Of a stretch of 64,000 nucleotides of DNA, positions 14,498-23,696 are shown in pieces. The translations under genes were made by a program, and so were the position numbers. Within the stretch, counting starts at the first letter, position 1, and each line of letters starts with the position of its first letter. Under the pieces are notes generated by a model. That model saw only the letters and a program-made list of their open reading frames with translations, had not been told where the DNA came from and searched no databases. Source of the DNA: Streptomyces sp. NBC_00190 (lineage in GTDB: Bacteria > Actinomycetota > Actinomycetes > Streptomycetales > Streptomycetaceae); assembly GCF_036203305.1 (NCBI RefSeq), contig NZ_CP108131.1:3534001-3598000 (forward strand), in the 5' to 3' direction.

Positions 14498-16183
14498 TCA
14501 CGTGTGCAAGTCGCGTGCCTGACGGCTGATCCGGCGGACCGCCCAGGCGATCACCACAGTCGACCGGGCGGCGAGCCACAGCACCGCGGAGGCATCCGGA
14601 CCGGCGGACGGTCCGGCCACGGTGTGCCAGAGCCAGGGGGCGGTCACGAACCCTGCGGCCAGGGCGGGTGCCAGTCGCCACAGCAGGAACGGCAGGGCGG
14701 CGTACCAGTCGAGCGAGAGCGCCAGGAGGTCGTACCGGGGCGCGCCCCGGTAGGCGCCGACCAGCACGGTTGCCACCAGCGCCGGCCCCGCGACGAGCAG
14801 CGTCACCGCATAGGCGGTGAGCGTTCCGGCGGGGGCGCCCGGCAGGAGAGCGGCCGACCGGGCGGCCGCGGCCGCCGCCCAGAGCAGCAGGACGGGCACC
14901 ACCAGGTGGCCGACGGCCAGGGCGGCGGGAGAGACGGGCAGCATCAGCGTCCGCCGCGGCCGGTCGGTGTCCTGGTAGGCCGGTTCGGCCAGGGCGACCG
15001 CGGCCAGATACGGGGGCACGACCAGGAACAGGCCCAGCGCAGTGGCTTGCAGCGGCCCGACCGGGCCGTGCGGGGTGTCCCGCATCCAGTGGGCGACCAG
15101 CTGGAGCTGGGTGACGCCGACGGCCAGCACCGCGAGGGCTGCGGCCGAGCGGCCGGGGTGGCGCAGGAAGACGACGGCGTCCCGCCACGGCCCCACCGCC
15201 CAGCGCGATCGAGGCAGCGGCAGACGCAGCCGTGGGCGCCGCCGTCCGGCGCGTGCGGCTGACTGCATCACCAGCGTCAGTGCTCGCAGGTCCAGCAGGG
15301 CCGCACCCTGCGCGGCCTGCCGACTGGTCCCGCCCCGGCTCGACAGTTCGGTGGCCGGGATGCTCCCGGCCACTTCGAAGGCCGACCGCAGTGCGGCGGC
15401 CGTACAGAGCAGGAGTACACCGAGCGCCGTCGCCCAGGTGGTCGCGTCGCCATGGGACGCCGCTACCGTCGCCCACCCCGACCAGCCCCACGGTCCGCAG
15501 AACGCGGCCGTCGCCGTCAGCGCGGGCACGGACGGGCCCGCGGCGACGACCACGCCGCCGGCCACGGCGAGACAGATGCCCAGGGCCCGGGCCTTGGGGG
15601 CCAGGGCCGGACGGGCCTCTGCCCATGCCCCCACGGCCACGGCCAGACAGGCCAGTGCCACATGCGCGCCGATGGCCACGGGCAGCACGGTGAGCCGCGG
15701 TCGTCCTTCGAGCAGGAGCGCGAGGGCGGCCATGAGGGTGCCGATGAGCAGTCCCGCGAGTGAGGCGGCGGACACGGCACGCATCAGGCGGGGCCGCAGG
15801 AGTCGTCCGCGGTCACCGGGCAGCGGTAGCAGCCAGGTGATCTCGGAGGCGGCGAGCAGCACCGGCCCGAGCCTCGTGCACACCGCCAGTTCGCCGGCCC
15901 ACAGCAGCAGGTTGGCGCCGACCAGCACGGCACGGGCCGTCGCGCCGCCGGACCAGCCGAGGGAGTGTCCTACGACCGGCGCCGTCTGTATCAGGCCGGC
16001 GAGCATGACGGCGACCGCGAGGGCGGCACACGCCCAGGTCCATACGTCGTCGAAGCGCAGCCGCCCCGAGCCCCGCTCGCGGCGGGCCGCCGTCATTCCT
16101 GCGATCGCCTCGGCCGTGGCGGCCGCCGGATCGGCGGCGGCGCGCCGTTCGCCCGCGCTGCGTGCGGTCACCGCCATGGCCAC
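14498..16183 (-). CDS. DUF6297-like polytopic membrane protein of the thiopeptide exporter
   Basis: The 561-aa protein has about ten to twelve hydrophobic helices beginning near residue 50 (WTWACAALAVAVMLAGLIQ), separated by short loops and one longer basic loop near residues 290-330. It matches the DUF6297-type permeases often found in thiopeptide and lantibiotic clusters. Its start overlaps the stop of the ABC ATPase gene, so the two should form a transporter that exports the product or confers self-resistance. A second ATG two codons in (16177) is equally possible. Last gene of the operon. Confidence 0.8.
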   Translation of the reverse strand: MAMAVTARSAGERRAAADPAAATAEAIAGMTAARRERGSGRLRFDDVWTWACAALAVAVMLAGLIQTAPVVGHSLGWSGGATARAVLVGANLLLWAGELAVCTRLGPVLLAASEITWLLPLPGDRGRLLRPRLMRAVSAASLAGLLIGTLMAALALLLEGRPRLTVLPVAIGAHVALACLAVAVGAWAEARPALAPKARALGICLAVAGGVVVAAGPSVPALTATAAFCGPWGWSGWATVAASHGDATTWATALGVLLLCTAAALRSAFEVAGSIPATELSSRGGTSRQAAQGAALLDLRALTLVMQSAARAGRRRPRLRLPLPRSRWAVGPWRDAVVFLRHPGRSAAALAVLAVGVTQLQLVAHWMRDTPHGPVGPLQATALGLFLVVPPYLAAVALAEPAYQDTDRPRRTLMLPVSPAALAVGHLVVPVLLLWAAAAAARSAALLPGAPAGTLTAYAVTLLVAGPALVATVLVGAYRGAPRYDLLALSLDWYAALPFLLWRLAPALAAGFVTAPWLWHTVAGPSAGPDASAVLWLAARSTVVIAWAVRRISRQARDLHT

Positions 16184-16887
16184 GCCGCCGACTCGGCGGT
16201 CACCTCGGCGGGCGTTCCGACGGCGGCCGTGCGGCCCCGCTCGAGCAGCAGTACCTCGTCGGCGACCTCGTCCACGACTCCGCGGTCGTGGGAGGCCAGC
16301 AGGATGGCCGTGCCGTTCCCCGTCGCGGCCCGCAGCGCGGCCGCGAGCCTGCGCCGGGCCCGTACGTCCAGCCGCTGTTCGGGCTCGTCCACGACGATCA
16401 GACGTGCGGGCCGTACCAGGACCGAGGCCAGCATGAGCATCTGCCGCTGTCCCGCCGACAAGGTGCCGGGGAAGGCGTCGAGCTGCTCCGCCAGCCCCAG
16501 TTCCGCCAGGACCCGGGCCGCCGCCGGCCCTGCGTCCGCGCCGAGGCCGTGGGCAGTGGCGACCATGCCCACGTGCTCGGCGACCGTCAGATCCGGGAAG
16601 CAGTCCGCCCCGTCGAGCAGCAGCGCGACGTCGCGGCGGAAGGCCACGTCCACTTCACGCGGCGGGGCGCCGGCGAAGCGCACTTCGCCCCGGTCCGGTT
16701 GCTGGCGGCCGACACACACACGCAACAGCGTCGATTTCCCGGAACCGTTGGCGCCCGCCAAGACCAGGCAACGGCCCGGTCCCAGTGCGAGGTTCACGTC
16801 CTCGAGCACGGCCTCGCCGTCATATTCGACGTGGACGCCGCCGACCCGCAGGAGATCCGGCCGCGGCGTGTCCGGTGCGTCAGTCAT
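16168..16887 (-). CDS. ABC transporter ATP-binding protein of the thiopeptide operon
   Basis: The 239-aa ATPase has Walker A GANGSGKST, a signature LSAGQRQ, Walker B RLIVVDEPE and the H-loop in LASHD. A usual Q-loop glutamine is not obvious: the region reads DVALLLDGADCFPDLTVAEH. It should power the neighbouring DUF6297-like membrane protein. The start overlaps the stop of the upstream biosynthetic gene by 4 bp (ATGA), and it overlaps the permease gene, placing export genes at the distal end of the operon. Confidence 0.92.
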   Translation of the reverse strand: MTDAPDTPRPDLLRVGGVHVEYDGEAVLEDVNLALGPGRCLVLAGANGSGKSTLLRVCVGRQQPDRGEVRFAGAPPREVDVAFRRDVALLLDGADCFPDLTVAEHVGMVATAHGLGADAGPAAARVLAELGLAEQLDAFPGTLSAGQRQMLMLASVLVRPARLIVVDEPEQRLDVRARRRLAAALRAATGNGTAILLASHDRGVVDEVADEVLLLERGRTAAVGTPAEVTAESAAWPWR

Positions 16888-17858
16888 TCCCCGCCGCCCG
16901 CTTCCCCGCTCGCGGCCCAGAGCCGCAGGGCTGCCTCCGCCAGAATAAATTCATCATGCACGAAGATACCAAGGCGGTTCAGCGTCATATGGGTGTGAGA
17001 GAGGAGAAGGCCGGTTTCCGCATCGTCGCCCAGAGAGGCAACTCCGAGCGGCAGCAGAGCGGTGAGCGATTCCAGCCACGGAGACACCGCGGAGGAGCGC
17101 TCGGCCAGAGCACGGGCGCTGACGCCGCCCTGCCCTGCGAGCACGTCGGCCCATCGGGCCGCCTGCCGGGCCAGTTCTCCCGACGGGAACACCTCTCGGG
17201 GAGCGGATGCGGACCAGCGCCGCCAGAAGTCGGCGTGACGCCGCAGTTGGCGTACGACGGGATCGCCGGCCGACGGGTCCGGAGCGGACAGCACGGCGGC
17301 CTTGAGGAGAACCTCGACGCCCAGGAGTCGTAGCCTCAGACCGTCCAGAGGGGACCCTGCGGCCCGCAGCGCCAGTTCGCTGGAGACCGTGAAGGCGGCC
17401 TCACTGGCCTCCAGGGCCGTACCGCTTCCGTAGCGTGCCGTTTCGGGCTCGTAGACCGCCGGGTGCACGCCAGGGGCGAGCACCGTGCCCGCCCGACGCT
17501 GGTCCACCGTTGGATCACTCGCGGTCGAGGCTGCTGCCAGGTCGCCGATGGAGCGCAGGTACTCCTGCGGAGCGTGGCCGTCCGACGGCAGACCGGCAAA
17601 GGCCCGCCGTACGGCCGCGTCCAGTTCCGCCGGCTGTGCGCCCGCCTGTGGCAGGAGCCGGATCCGCAGGTGCGGGCCGCCCTCCCAGTAGCGGATGAAG
17701 AACCAGCGGCGCAGCAGTCCGGCCTCCCGCAGCGGTGTGATCAGCGCGGGAAGGTTCTCCCGCACGAGCGGGGAGATGCGGTCGGTCCCGGAGCCGTCCG
17801 CCGGCACGTGCACGTGCCAGGCCAGCCAGCCGGATGCGTTGGGGTGGGGACTGGTCAT
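16884..17858 (-). CDS. Thiopeptide-type SpaB_C-domain protein (eliminase or pyridine synthase)
   Basis: This 324-aa stand-alone protein matches the thiopeptide-type bacteriocin biosynthesis domain (SpaB_C). Visible family signs are the N-terminal WLAWHVHVP..., RWFFIRYWEGGPHLRIRLLP at about residues 47-66, and a C-terminal HTHMTLNRLGI resembling the HMHxNRLxG block of LanB elimination domains. In thiopeptide pathways one such protein removes glutamate from glutamyl-Ser/Thr and another does the [4+2] cycloaddition that makes the pyridine ring; the two cannot be told apart safely by eye. Both ends overlap neighbours by 4 bp. Confidence 0.85.
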   Translation of the reverse strand: MTSPHPNASGWLAWHVHVPADGSGTDRISPLVRENLPALITPLREAGLLRRWFFIRYWEGGPHLRIRLLPQAGAQPAELDAAVRRAFAGLPSDGHAPQEYLRSIGDLAAASTASDPTVDQRRAGTVLAPGVHPAVYEPETARYGSGTALEASEAAFTVSSELALRAAGSPLDGLRLRLLGVEVLLKAAVLSAPDPSAGDPVVRQLRRHADFWRRWSASAPREVFPSGELARQAARWADVLAGQGGVSARALAERSSAVSPWLESLTALLPLGVASLGDDAETGLLLSHTHMTLNRLGIFVHDEFILAEAALRLWAASGEAGGGE

Positions 17859-19237
17859 GTGGTGCCTTCGTCTTCGCCGGACAGGGTGGGGGGCTGTCGT
17901 ACGTCCAGGGCGGGCTCGGTGAATCGGCCGGGGCCGCAGGCCAGTTGGTAGATCGGCACCTGGCCCGCGTCGAGCCGGAGTGCCTGGGCGGCGAGCTCGG
18001 CGTCGTAGCTGCGCAGCGGCCGCGCGAACAGCCCGTGCGCCGCCATGGCGTACGACAGGTGCTGCGCCGTCCAGCCGGCCGCTGCCAGCAGATCGGCGGC
18101 GATCCGCGGGGCGGGGGCCGGCGACGTGGCGCAGGCCAGGCCCGGGTCCGCGGTGAGCAGCCAGACCAGGTTGCAGGCGTTCAGTTCGAAGGCCAGCCCG
18201 GGTGCGGGAGCGGAGTCGATGAGCAGCGCGCCGCGCGCGGCCGCGAGGTCGCCCACACGGTGGGCCGAGCCGTCGAAGTGAACTCGGTGGCAACCGGGTT
18301 CCACGCCTTCGACATCGCGCACCCAGCAGTACAGGCCGAGGGCGGAGCGGGCTGCTCGGAGCGCTCCGAGGCTCTGGTCACCGGCTGCGAGCGCGGCCAG
18401 GGCGTCGCGCCATACGGGTGCCGTGACCGTGCGGTGGGTGCCGGTGAAACCCGAGACGCCGCGCGGCACTCGGCCGCTGTTGCGATTCCAGAGCACCTCG
18501 TTCCAGGTCGGTGCGGTGGTGGGGGCGTCCGGCGGTGCGGGGGGCCGCGCACTGCTGTCGTCCGTCATCCGGTAGCCGGGCAGGGCGGGGCCCGGCAGCG
18601 GGGCGGTCCAGGCAGGTGCGCCGTCCGTCGGACCGGTGACCGTCAGGGGACGGCCCAGGGCCCGGCCCAGCAGCGCCGTCGCGGCCAGGACGTGGCCGGT
18701 CTCCAGACCGGCCAGGACCGCCCGCAGCGGGCCGTAGAACGAAGGCAGGGCGGCGGGCAGCGAGAACGTCTCGATGTGGTCCGGCGCCCCGCCCGGCGCA
18801 GCGGGTACCCGGAGCGTCCCTGATGCCTCGGGTATCAGGAAGCCTGCGGCGCCCGCCTCGTGGGCGACGAGCCGAACGGGGAACTTGCAGCGGGCCGACG
18901 GGTACGCCCGGTGCTCGCTGTACGGATTGTCGGTCTCGAAACGGACCGGGGCGCAGACGGTGGCGGCGATCTCCTGCAAGGAGACACCGGCCGGCGGCCC
19001 GGCCGCCGGCCAGCGGGTGCGCTCCAGCAGGTCCCAGCGGGCGGGCACCCCGCCGGCCGGGCCGTCGGCGAGTGCGGCGACCGCGGCGCGCACCCGCTGC
19101 AGCTCGGGACGGGCTTCGGGGTCCACCCGGGTGTCACCGGACGGCTTGGCCGCCAGGATCGTGCGGAGCTCGGCCGGACGGTCGTCGTCGGGTCGGCCGG
19201 TTCCTGGTGAGGTGGGGGAGGGGGAAGGAACGACCAC
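17855..19237 (-). CDS. Two-lobed SagB/nitroreductase-like azoline dehydrogenase
   Basis: The 460-aa protein appears to contain two nitroreductase-fold halves: one around ETDNPYSEHRAYPSARCKFP (residues 100-210) and a second around NEVLWNRNSGRVPRGVSGFTG (residues 245-430). That is the layout of FMN-dependent dehydrogenases in thiopeptide and other azole-peptide pathways, which oxidise thiazolines to thiazoles. YPSARCKFPVRLV resembles the SPSaG.l.p.e.y segment of SagB enzymes. The GTG start has only a weak ribosome site, 66 bp after the YcaO gene; the stop overlaps the next gene. Confidence 0.85.
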   Translation of the reverse strand: MVVPSPSPTSPGTGRPDDDRPAELRTILAAKPSGDTRVDPEARPELQRVRAAVAALADGPAGGVPARWDLLERTRWPAAGPPAGVSLQEIAATVCAPVRFETDNPYSEHRAYPSARCKFPVRLVAHEAGAAGFLIPEASGTLRVPAAPGGAPDHIETFSLPAALPSFYGPLRAVLAGLETGHVLAATALLGRALGRPLTVTGPTDGAPAWTAPLPGPALPGYRMTDDSSARPPAPPDAPTTAPTWNEVLWNRNSGRVPRGVSGFTGTHRTVTAPVWRDALAALAAGDQSLGALRAARSALGLYCWVRDVEGVEPGCHRVHFDGSAHRVGDLAAARGALLIDSAPAPGLAFELNACNLVWLLTADPGLACATSPAPAPRIAADLLAAAGWTAQHLSYAMAAHGLFARPLRSYDAELAAQALRLDAGQVPIYQLACGPGRFTEPALDVRQPPTLSGEDEGTT

Positions 19238-19303
19238 GGACGGCAGCCACTTCTTTCGGAGTCAGGACACGGGAGGGTCCGGGGGCGGGACGGGGAGGCC
19301 GGT

Positions 19304-21178
19304 TCAGGGGAAGGGGTGGACCGTGAGCCGGTCCAGGGACGGGCCCAGTGGTCCCGTCGCCGCCAGGAGCCGGGGCAGACCGAAGACACGCTGATGGGCG
19401 AAACCGAAGGTCAGCGGGATGGATCCGGGTACGAGAACCCGTACGGCGCGCAGGCCCGCCGCGCGGTGCTCCCTCCCTGTCTGGTCCACGACGAGCACCT
19501 CGTCCATGCCCGCCTTCGTGAGCAGCGCGAGCATCGTGTCGCGTGCCTCCCCCAGCGTGCGCGCCCCGTGGAGGGGCGAGGCGGGGAAGGCGTCGGCCAG
19601 GGGCACCGGCGGACCGCTGAGGAACGGCTCGAAGGCAGGGGCCGCCTCGGGCACCGAGTACCACTGGATGTGGTCGTCGAGATCGGTCACGTTCCAGCGG
19701 TCGGCACGCAGCCGACGGGCGCGGGCGGGGTCGGGCGTGACCACGTCCCCCAGGACCAGCGGCGCCAGTTCGGCCACGGCGGCGCGCACGGCAGTGGCCG
19801 GATCGGGGTGGGCGGCCGCCGTGGTCAGGCTGTACTTCTCGGCGGAGCGCGGGTTGACGGCCAGGGCCCACACGGCCGGCACGGGCACGTCCTGGGTGAT
19901 GACGCACAAGTGCACCTCGTAACCGGCTGCGCGCATCGCCGCCCGCAGCTCGAGGGCCGTGGTGTCGGACACCGAGGACCAGTCGACGCGCGGGACCGGC
20001 TGCCCGGCCCACCAGGTCAGCAGGAACGCGTCCCGTTCGACGACTTCCAACAGCGCGTGCAGCGCCGCCTCGTCGACGGTGGCGCCCAGGGCGCAGCCGT
20101 TGGACGACTCGTACAGCACCCGCCCCCACTTCCGGCCCGGCCGGGGCTCGGGGTGCACGTGGTACGAGCCCGCTTCCAGCGGCACCCAGCAGGTGTCCGC
20201 CGTGCCCCAGACCCGGGCCGGAATCCACCGCAGGACGTCTTCCGGGGCGAACGGGTCGACCCGGCACGACGGATGTGCGTGCTGCTCCGGTGCGAGGACG
20301 CCGAGCCGGCGCGGGTCCAGCGCCCGCCCGGGCAGCGCGTCGTAGGCGCGGCGCAGCGGTCGGGCGGCGCGCACCACGGCTTCCGAACCGGAACGCTCCA
20401 GCCGCTCCAGCAGGGCGAGCCGGGACGCGGCCGCGACGGTGCGGCCCCGGCCGTAGCCCGCCGCCTCGGCGGCCGATCCGTGCCGGGCGTGCACCGCGGC
20501 CACCAGCGAGGCGGGGCTGTCCGGGACGGACTGGAGCCCCACCACCGGGCCGTACCGGTCATCGACCAGGAGCCCGGTCAAGGACTCCAGCGCGAGGTCC
20601 GGTCCCGGGATCTGCCTCATGTCCGCGTCCAGGTCCACGTCGTGAAGGTCCGGGTCCACCCCGTGTGGGCTGTCGGCCACGCCGGACGGGATCGGTGTGC
20701 CGGCGGTGTGCTCGCATGCGGGGCAGCCGGTCTGGGGCGCCACGCGGTGCCGGGAGCTGCCTCGGGGCGAGACCAGTACCGTTTCTCCAGGTTGCAGCCG
20801 TTCGTGGCACGCCAGGCGGACCGCGGCGCTCAGCGCGTGCAGCGCCGCCTCCGCGTGGTCCGCTCCGGCGGCCAGCCGCCGCGGAGGGTCGGTGATTCCG
20901 CGGGTACGCAGATGCGCGGACACCTGGCACAGGGGGCAGCCGCCTGCCACGCCCTCCCGCCACGGCGGCCCGATCTCCACCTCGGCGCCCCACAGGCGTA
21001 CGGGCAGCAGGGGCACGCCGAGCGCGGTGGCCCGCACCATCTGCTCCTGCTCCCAGGCGGCGTCGTGTCCGGCCACCAGCATGGTCAGTGCGCCGTATCC
21101 GGCGGCGAGTTCACCCAGTGCCTCTGCGGCTGGCTCGGGGAGCCGACTCGCTTCGTGGACCGCGAGCGGGGCAGTCAT
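19304..21178 (-). CDS. YcaO cyclodehydratase with N-terminal E1/TOMM partner-like region
   Basis: The 624-aa protein has an N-terminal remnant of a ThiF/TOMM partner domain (residues 1-190, with GGCPLC near 90 and GCPAC near 160, a likely zinc site) and a C-terminal YcaO domain (about 230-624). The ATP-binding segment SNGCALGATVDEAALHALLE with VVERDAF following lies at about 357-384. The protein ends in HPFP, like the C-terminal PxP motif of azoline-forming YcaO enzymes. It should phosphorylate the amide backbone to close Cys residues into thiazolines. Its ATG overlaps the upstream stop. Confidence 0.92.
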   Translation of the reverse strand: MTAPLAVHEASRLPEPAAEALGELAAGYGALTMLVAGHDAAWEQEQMVRATALGVPLLPVRLWGAEVEIGPPWREGVAGGCPLCQVSAHLRTRGITDPPRRLAAGADHAEAALHALSAAVRLACHERLQPGETVLVSPRGSSRHRVAPQTGCPACEHTAGTPIPSGVADSPHGVDPDLHDVDLDADMRQIPGPDLALESLTGLLVDDRYGPVVGLQSVPDSPASLVAAVHARHGSAAEAAGYGRGRTVAAASRLALLERLERSGSEAVVRAARPLRRAYDALPGRALDPRRLGVLAPEQHAHPSCRVDPFAPEDVLRWIPARVWGTADTCWVPLEAGSYHVHPEPRPGRKWGRVLYESSNGCALGATVDEAALHALLEVVERDAFLLTWWAGQPVPRVDWSSVSDTTALELRAAMRAAGYEVHLCVITQDVPVPAVWALAVNPRSAEKYSLTTAAAHPDPATAVRAAVAELAPLVLGDVVTPDPARARRLRADRWNVTDLDDHIQWYSVPEAAPAFEPFLSGPPVPLADAFPASPLHGARTLGEARDTMLALLTKAGMDEVLVVDQTGREHRAAGLRAVRVLVPGSIPLTFGFAHQRVFGLPRLLAATGPLGPSLDRLTVHPFP

Positions 21179-22680
21179 CGCACACCTCGCGGGATCCGCA
21201 CGAGCACACCGCACGCCAGCGGGGCGGCGCCGAGGAGCGCATCGGGTTCCGCGGCGCGGAAGGCGACCTCGTACCCCAGCAGGGCGGTCGCGACCGCCGT
21301 GGTGTCGGGCCGTTCCCGTGCGACGTCCGCGGCGATCCGGCAGTCGACACCCAAAGACCGCGCCAACTCGGCCGAGTGCGGGGACAGCTGGGCTCGGGCT
21401 CGGGCGCAGTCCGCCGCCGACTCCAGCGCACCGGCCCGGTCGAGGCCCCAGGCGCTCCCCCGCCACGGCCCCCGCGCCGTGACGGCCCCGTCGGCCCGGT
21501 ACTCGGCCTCGGCGAGCACCAGCCCCACGGCGGTCTCGTGCACCCGGTACCGCCATCCCGTGCCGTCTTCGGCGCGCTCGTCCGCAACGCCGTCGACCCA
21601 CTCCGGCTGTGCGTCGCCCACCCGCTCCGCGGCCGCTAGCCGCAAAGCCGCGTCCAGCAGGGCCACGTCTTCCGTGGCACCGGCGCCGCCGGCCGGATCA
21701 CCACCGCGCAGGAACGCCCGCAGCGCCTCCTGGTCCGCTTCGCCCCGGGTGCGTCCCCAGCCCACGGCCGACGACGCGTCAGGACGCCCGGGGCCAGGCA
21801 CGACGCGGCCCACGCACACGGGTAGTTGCGGCCAGTCGACGGGGGTGTCATGGCGATGACAGCCGATCAGCTCGTCGGCCCCGGGGCCGCTCATAGCGGG
21901 CACCGGGCCGGGCCCGTCAGCCGGCCCGGCAGCGGGCCGCAGCTCCACCGACCGCCAGCCCAGGGGTCGGGAGTCCACGATGTGCACGGTGCGTGCACCA
22001 TCGGCCGCAAGTCCGGTCAGCTCGCGGAAGGCCTGTTCGGCGGCGAGCCCCGCGGCGAGTCCGGCGGCCACCGCACCGGGCTCCCCCGGTACGGCCAGCC
22101 GGGCGCGCAGCGCGGCACGGCTGGCCGGGTCGGCGAGGCCGGAGGAGGCAACCCACAGGCGGGCTCCCGCCGGCTCCAGGCGTACGCGGAGACCCTGTTG
22201 GCTGATGGTCAGGGTCCACTCACCCGTATCCGGCTCGGTGCCGTCCGCCACGGTGCGCACGGCCACGCCGCGCTCGGCGAGCGACGCCTCGGCCGCCGCC
22301 GTGAGGGCCGTCGGCCCCGTGACCGTCACCTGTGCGGCCGCGAGTCGGTTCAGCGCCTCCTGCGGGCGGTCGCTGTAGCTCTCCACGTAGGCCACGGCGG
22401 CCTCCGGTACGCCCGGCGGGACGTCGTACGCGTCCACCAGCGCGCCATGGGAGCGCAGCTGCGCCACGACACGTTCGACGAAGGGCGCCGCCTTCGGGTT
22501 GCCGGTCGCCGCCACGAGTTCGTCGGTCGTACGAGGCTCCTCCAGCGCCCGGATCCAGGCGCAGGCCGGCTCCACCAGGGGCGCCGGCAGTTTGAGGGTG
22601 AAGGACTCGCCTGGTGTCTGGACGAACACGCCTCCCGCGACGGCCCCGTACACGGTGCTGGGGCGGAGTTTCACGAGCAT
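21175..22680 (-). CDS. Ocin-ThiF-like leader-binding partner of the cyclodehydratase
   Basis: This 501-aa protein begins MLVKLRPSTVYGAVAGGVFVQTPGESFTLKLPA, resembling the RiPP-recognition-element start of Ocin-ThiF-like proteins (TbtF type), and continues with a degenerate E1 fold. In thiomuracin biosynthesis TbtF binds the precursor leader and delivers it to the YcaO enzyme TbtG. The same two proteins are adjacent here with an ATGA overlap. The start follows the preceding stop by a single base (TGA C ATG), so translation is coupled. Confidence 0.82.
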   Translation of the reverse strand: MLVKLRPSTVYGAVAGGVFVQTPGESFTLKLPAPLVEPACAWIRALEEPRTTDELVAATGNPKAAPFVERVVAQLRSHGALVDAYDVPPGVPEAAVAYVESYSDRPQEALNRLAAAQVTVTGPTALTAAAEASLAERGVAVRTVADGTEPDTGEWTLTISQQGLRVRLEPAGARLWVASSGLADPASRAALRARLAVPGEPGAVAAGLAAGLAAEQAFRELTGLAADGARTVHIVDSRPLGWRSVELRPAAGPADGPGPVPAMSGPGADELIGCHRHDTPVDWPQLPVCVGRVVPGPGRPDASSAVGWGRTRGEADQEALRAFLRGGDPAGGAGATEDVALLDAALRLAAAERVGDAQPEWVDGVADERAEDGTGWRYRVHETAVGLVLAEAEYRADGAVTARGPWRGSAWGLDRAGALESAADCARARAQLSPHSAELARSLGVDCRIAADVARERPDTTAVATALLGYEVAFRAAEPDALLGAAPLACGVLVRIPRGVR

Positions 22681-22681
22681 G

Positions 22682-23692
22682 TCAGGCGGGCCTCACTTTG
22701 AGTCGGTCCTGCCAGGGCTCGCCGAGCCGAACGTCTATGGCGTTGGCCAGGCTGTGGCAGTACAGGTAGCGGTTGAGCGGTGTGACGCCGAGCCATTGCA
22801 GGGCTTCGTACAGCCAGTTCACGACGGCTCTGAAGGCCGTGAAGGCGGCCGGCGCGTTCTGTCCGAAACCGCCTTCGGCGAGCTGTCGGTGGAAGGCGCT
22901 CGGCGCGCTGCCCGTGTCCGGGGCGCGGCCCCCCGCGACGAGCACGTCGAGATCCGGGCGCAGAGCGGGGTCGCTCAGCTGCCGGCAGGCGGCCACGCAC
23001 GCGGCGTGCCCCGGCAGCTGCTCCGGCCGGTGCAGCGCGATGTCCACCAGCCGGTCGGTCTGCGGGCGGTGGCGTTCGGCGGCGGTGGTGAAGCGGACCC
23101 GCAACTCCTCGCCGTCCGGGCGGGAGGCGAGGAACGCCTCTGCGTGGGAGTGGAACGAGAGAGAACCGAACCGTGCTCCGCCCGGGTAGGCCGCCGCCAC
23201 GGCCGCCATCCATTGCAGGGCGAGTCCGGGCGCGCGGGACCGGGCCGTCGCCGCGTCCTCGGTCAGCCCCTCGGGGAGCAGGAGGGCGAGCTCGGTGAGG
23301 AACCGGTGCCGTGCCGCCTCCACCGGGCCGGGGGCGACGGGGTCGGTGGAGACGGCCACGGCCGCGTGCGGATACGGCAGGGCGTGCCGGACCTCGGTGC
23401 CCTCGGACGCCGCCAGCGAGCGGACGCGACGCCGGTACTCCCCGGCGGACCAGGCGTCTCCCGTCCCGGCCGCCGCCGCGAGCCGCTCCCGCACGGTCGC
23501 GAGAGCCGCGGCGGACGGCGATCCGTACCCCAGGTGCAGGGCGAGGTGGGGGCCGCCGTCCCAGTGCCGGGTGGGGAAGCACACGGGGACGGCGGTGTCC
23601 GCCGCGAAGTCCGCCACGAGTGGCAGCACGCCGCCGGTGAGCAGGGGGAAGGGGTCCCCCCGGTAGTCATGGACGCGCACGGTGGTCAGCAC
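22682..23692 (-). CDS. Thiopeptide-type SpaB_C-domain protein, second copy
   Basis: This 336-aa stand-alone SpaB_C-like protein directly follows the LanB-type gene. The family pattern is visible in PVCFPTRHWDGGPHLALHLGYG (about residues 32-53) and in a diverged C-terminal block TPLNRYLYCHSLANAIDV, corresponding to the HMHxNRL block of elimination domains. Position next to the glutamylation gene favours the eliminase role (TbtC-like), leaving the [4+2] pyridine synthase role for the other copy, but the reverse cannot be excluded. The GTG start lies five bases after the upstream stop. Confidence 0.8.
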   Translation of the reverse strand: MLTTVRVHDYRGDPFPLLTGGVLPLVADFAADTAVPVCFPTRHWDGGPHLALHLGYGSPSAAALATVRERLAAAAGTGDAWSAGEYRRRVRSLAASEGTEVRHALPYPHAAVAVSTDPVAPGPVEAARHRFLTELALLLPEGLTEDAATARSRAPGLALQWMAAVAAAYPGGARFGSLSFHSHAEAFLASRPDGEELRVRFTTAAERHRPQTDRLVDIALHRPEQLPGHAACVAACRQLSDPALRPDLDVLVAGGRAPDTGSAPSAFHRQLAEGGFGQNAPAAFTAFRAVVNWLYEALQWLGVTPLNRYLYCHSLANAIDVRLGEPWQDRLKVRPA

Positions 23693-23696
23693 GCCG

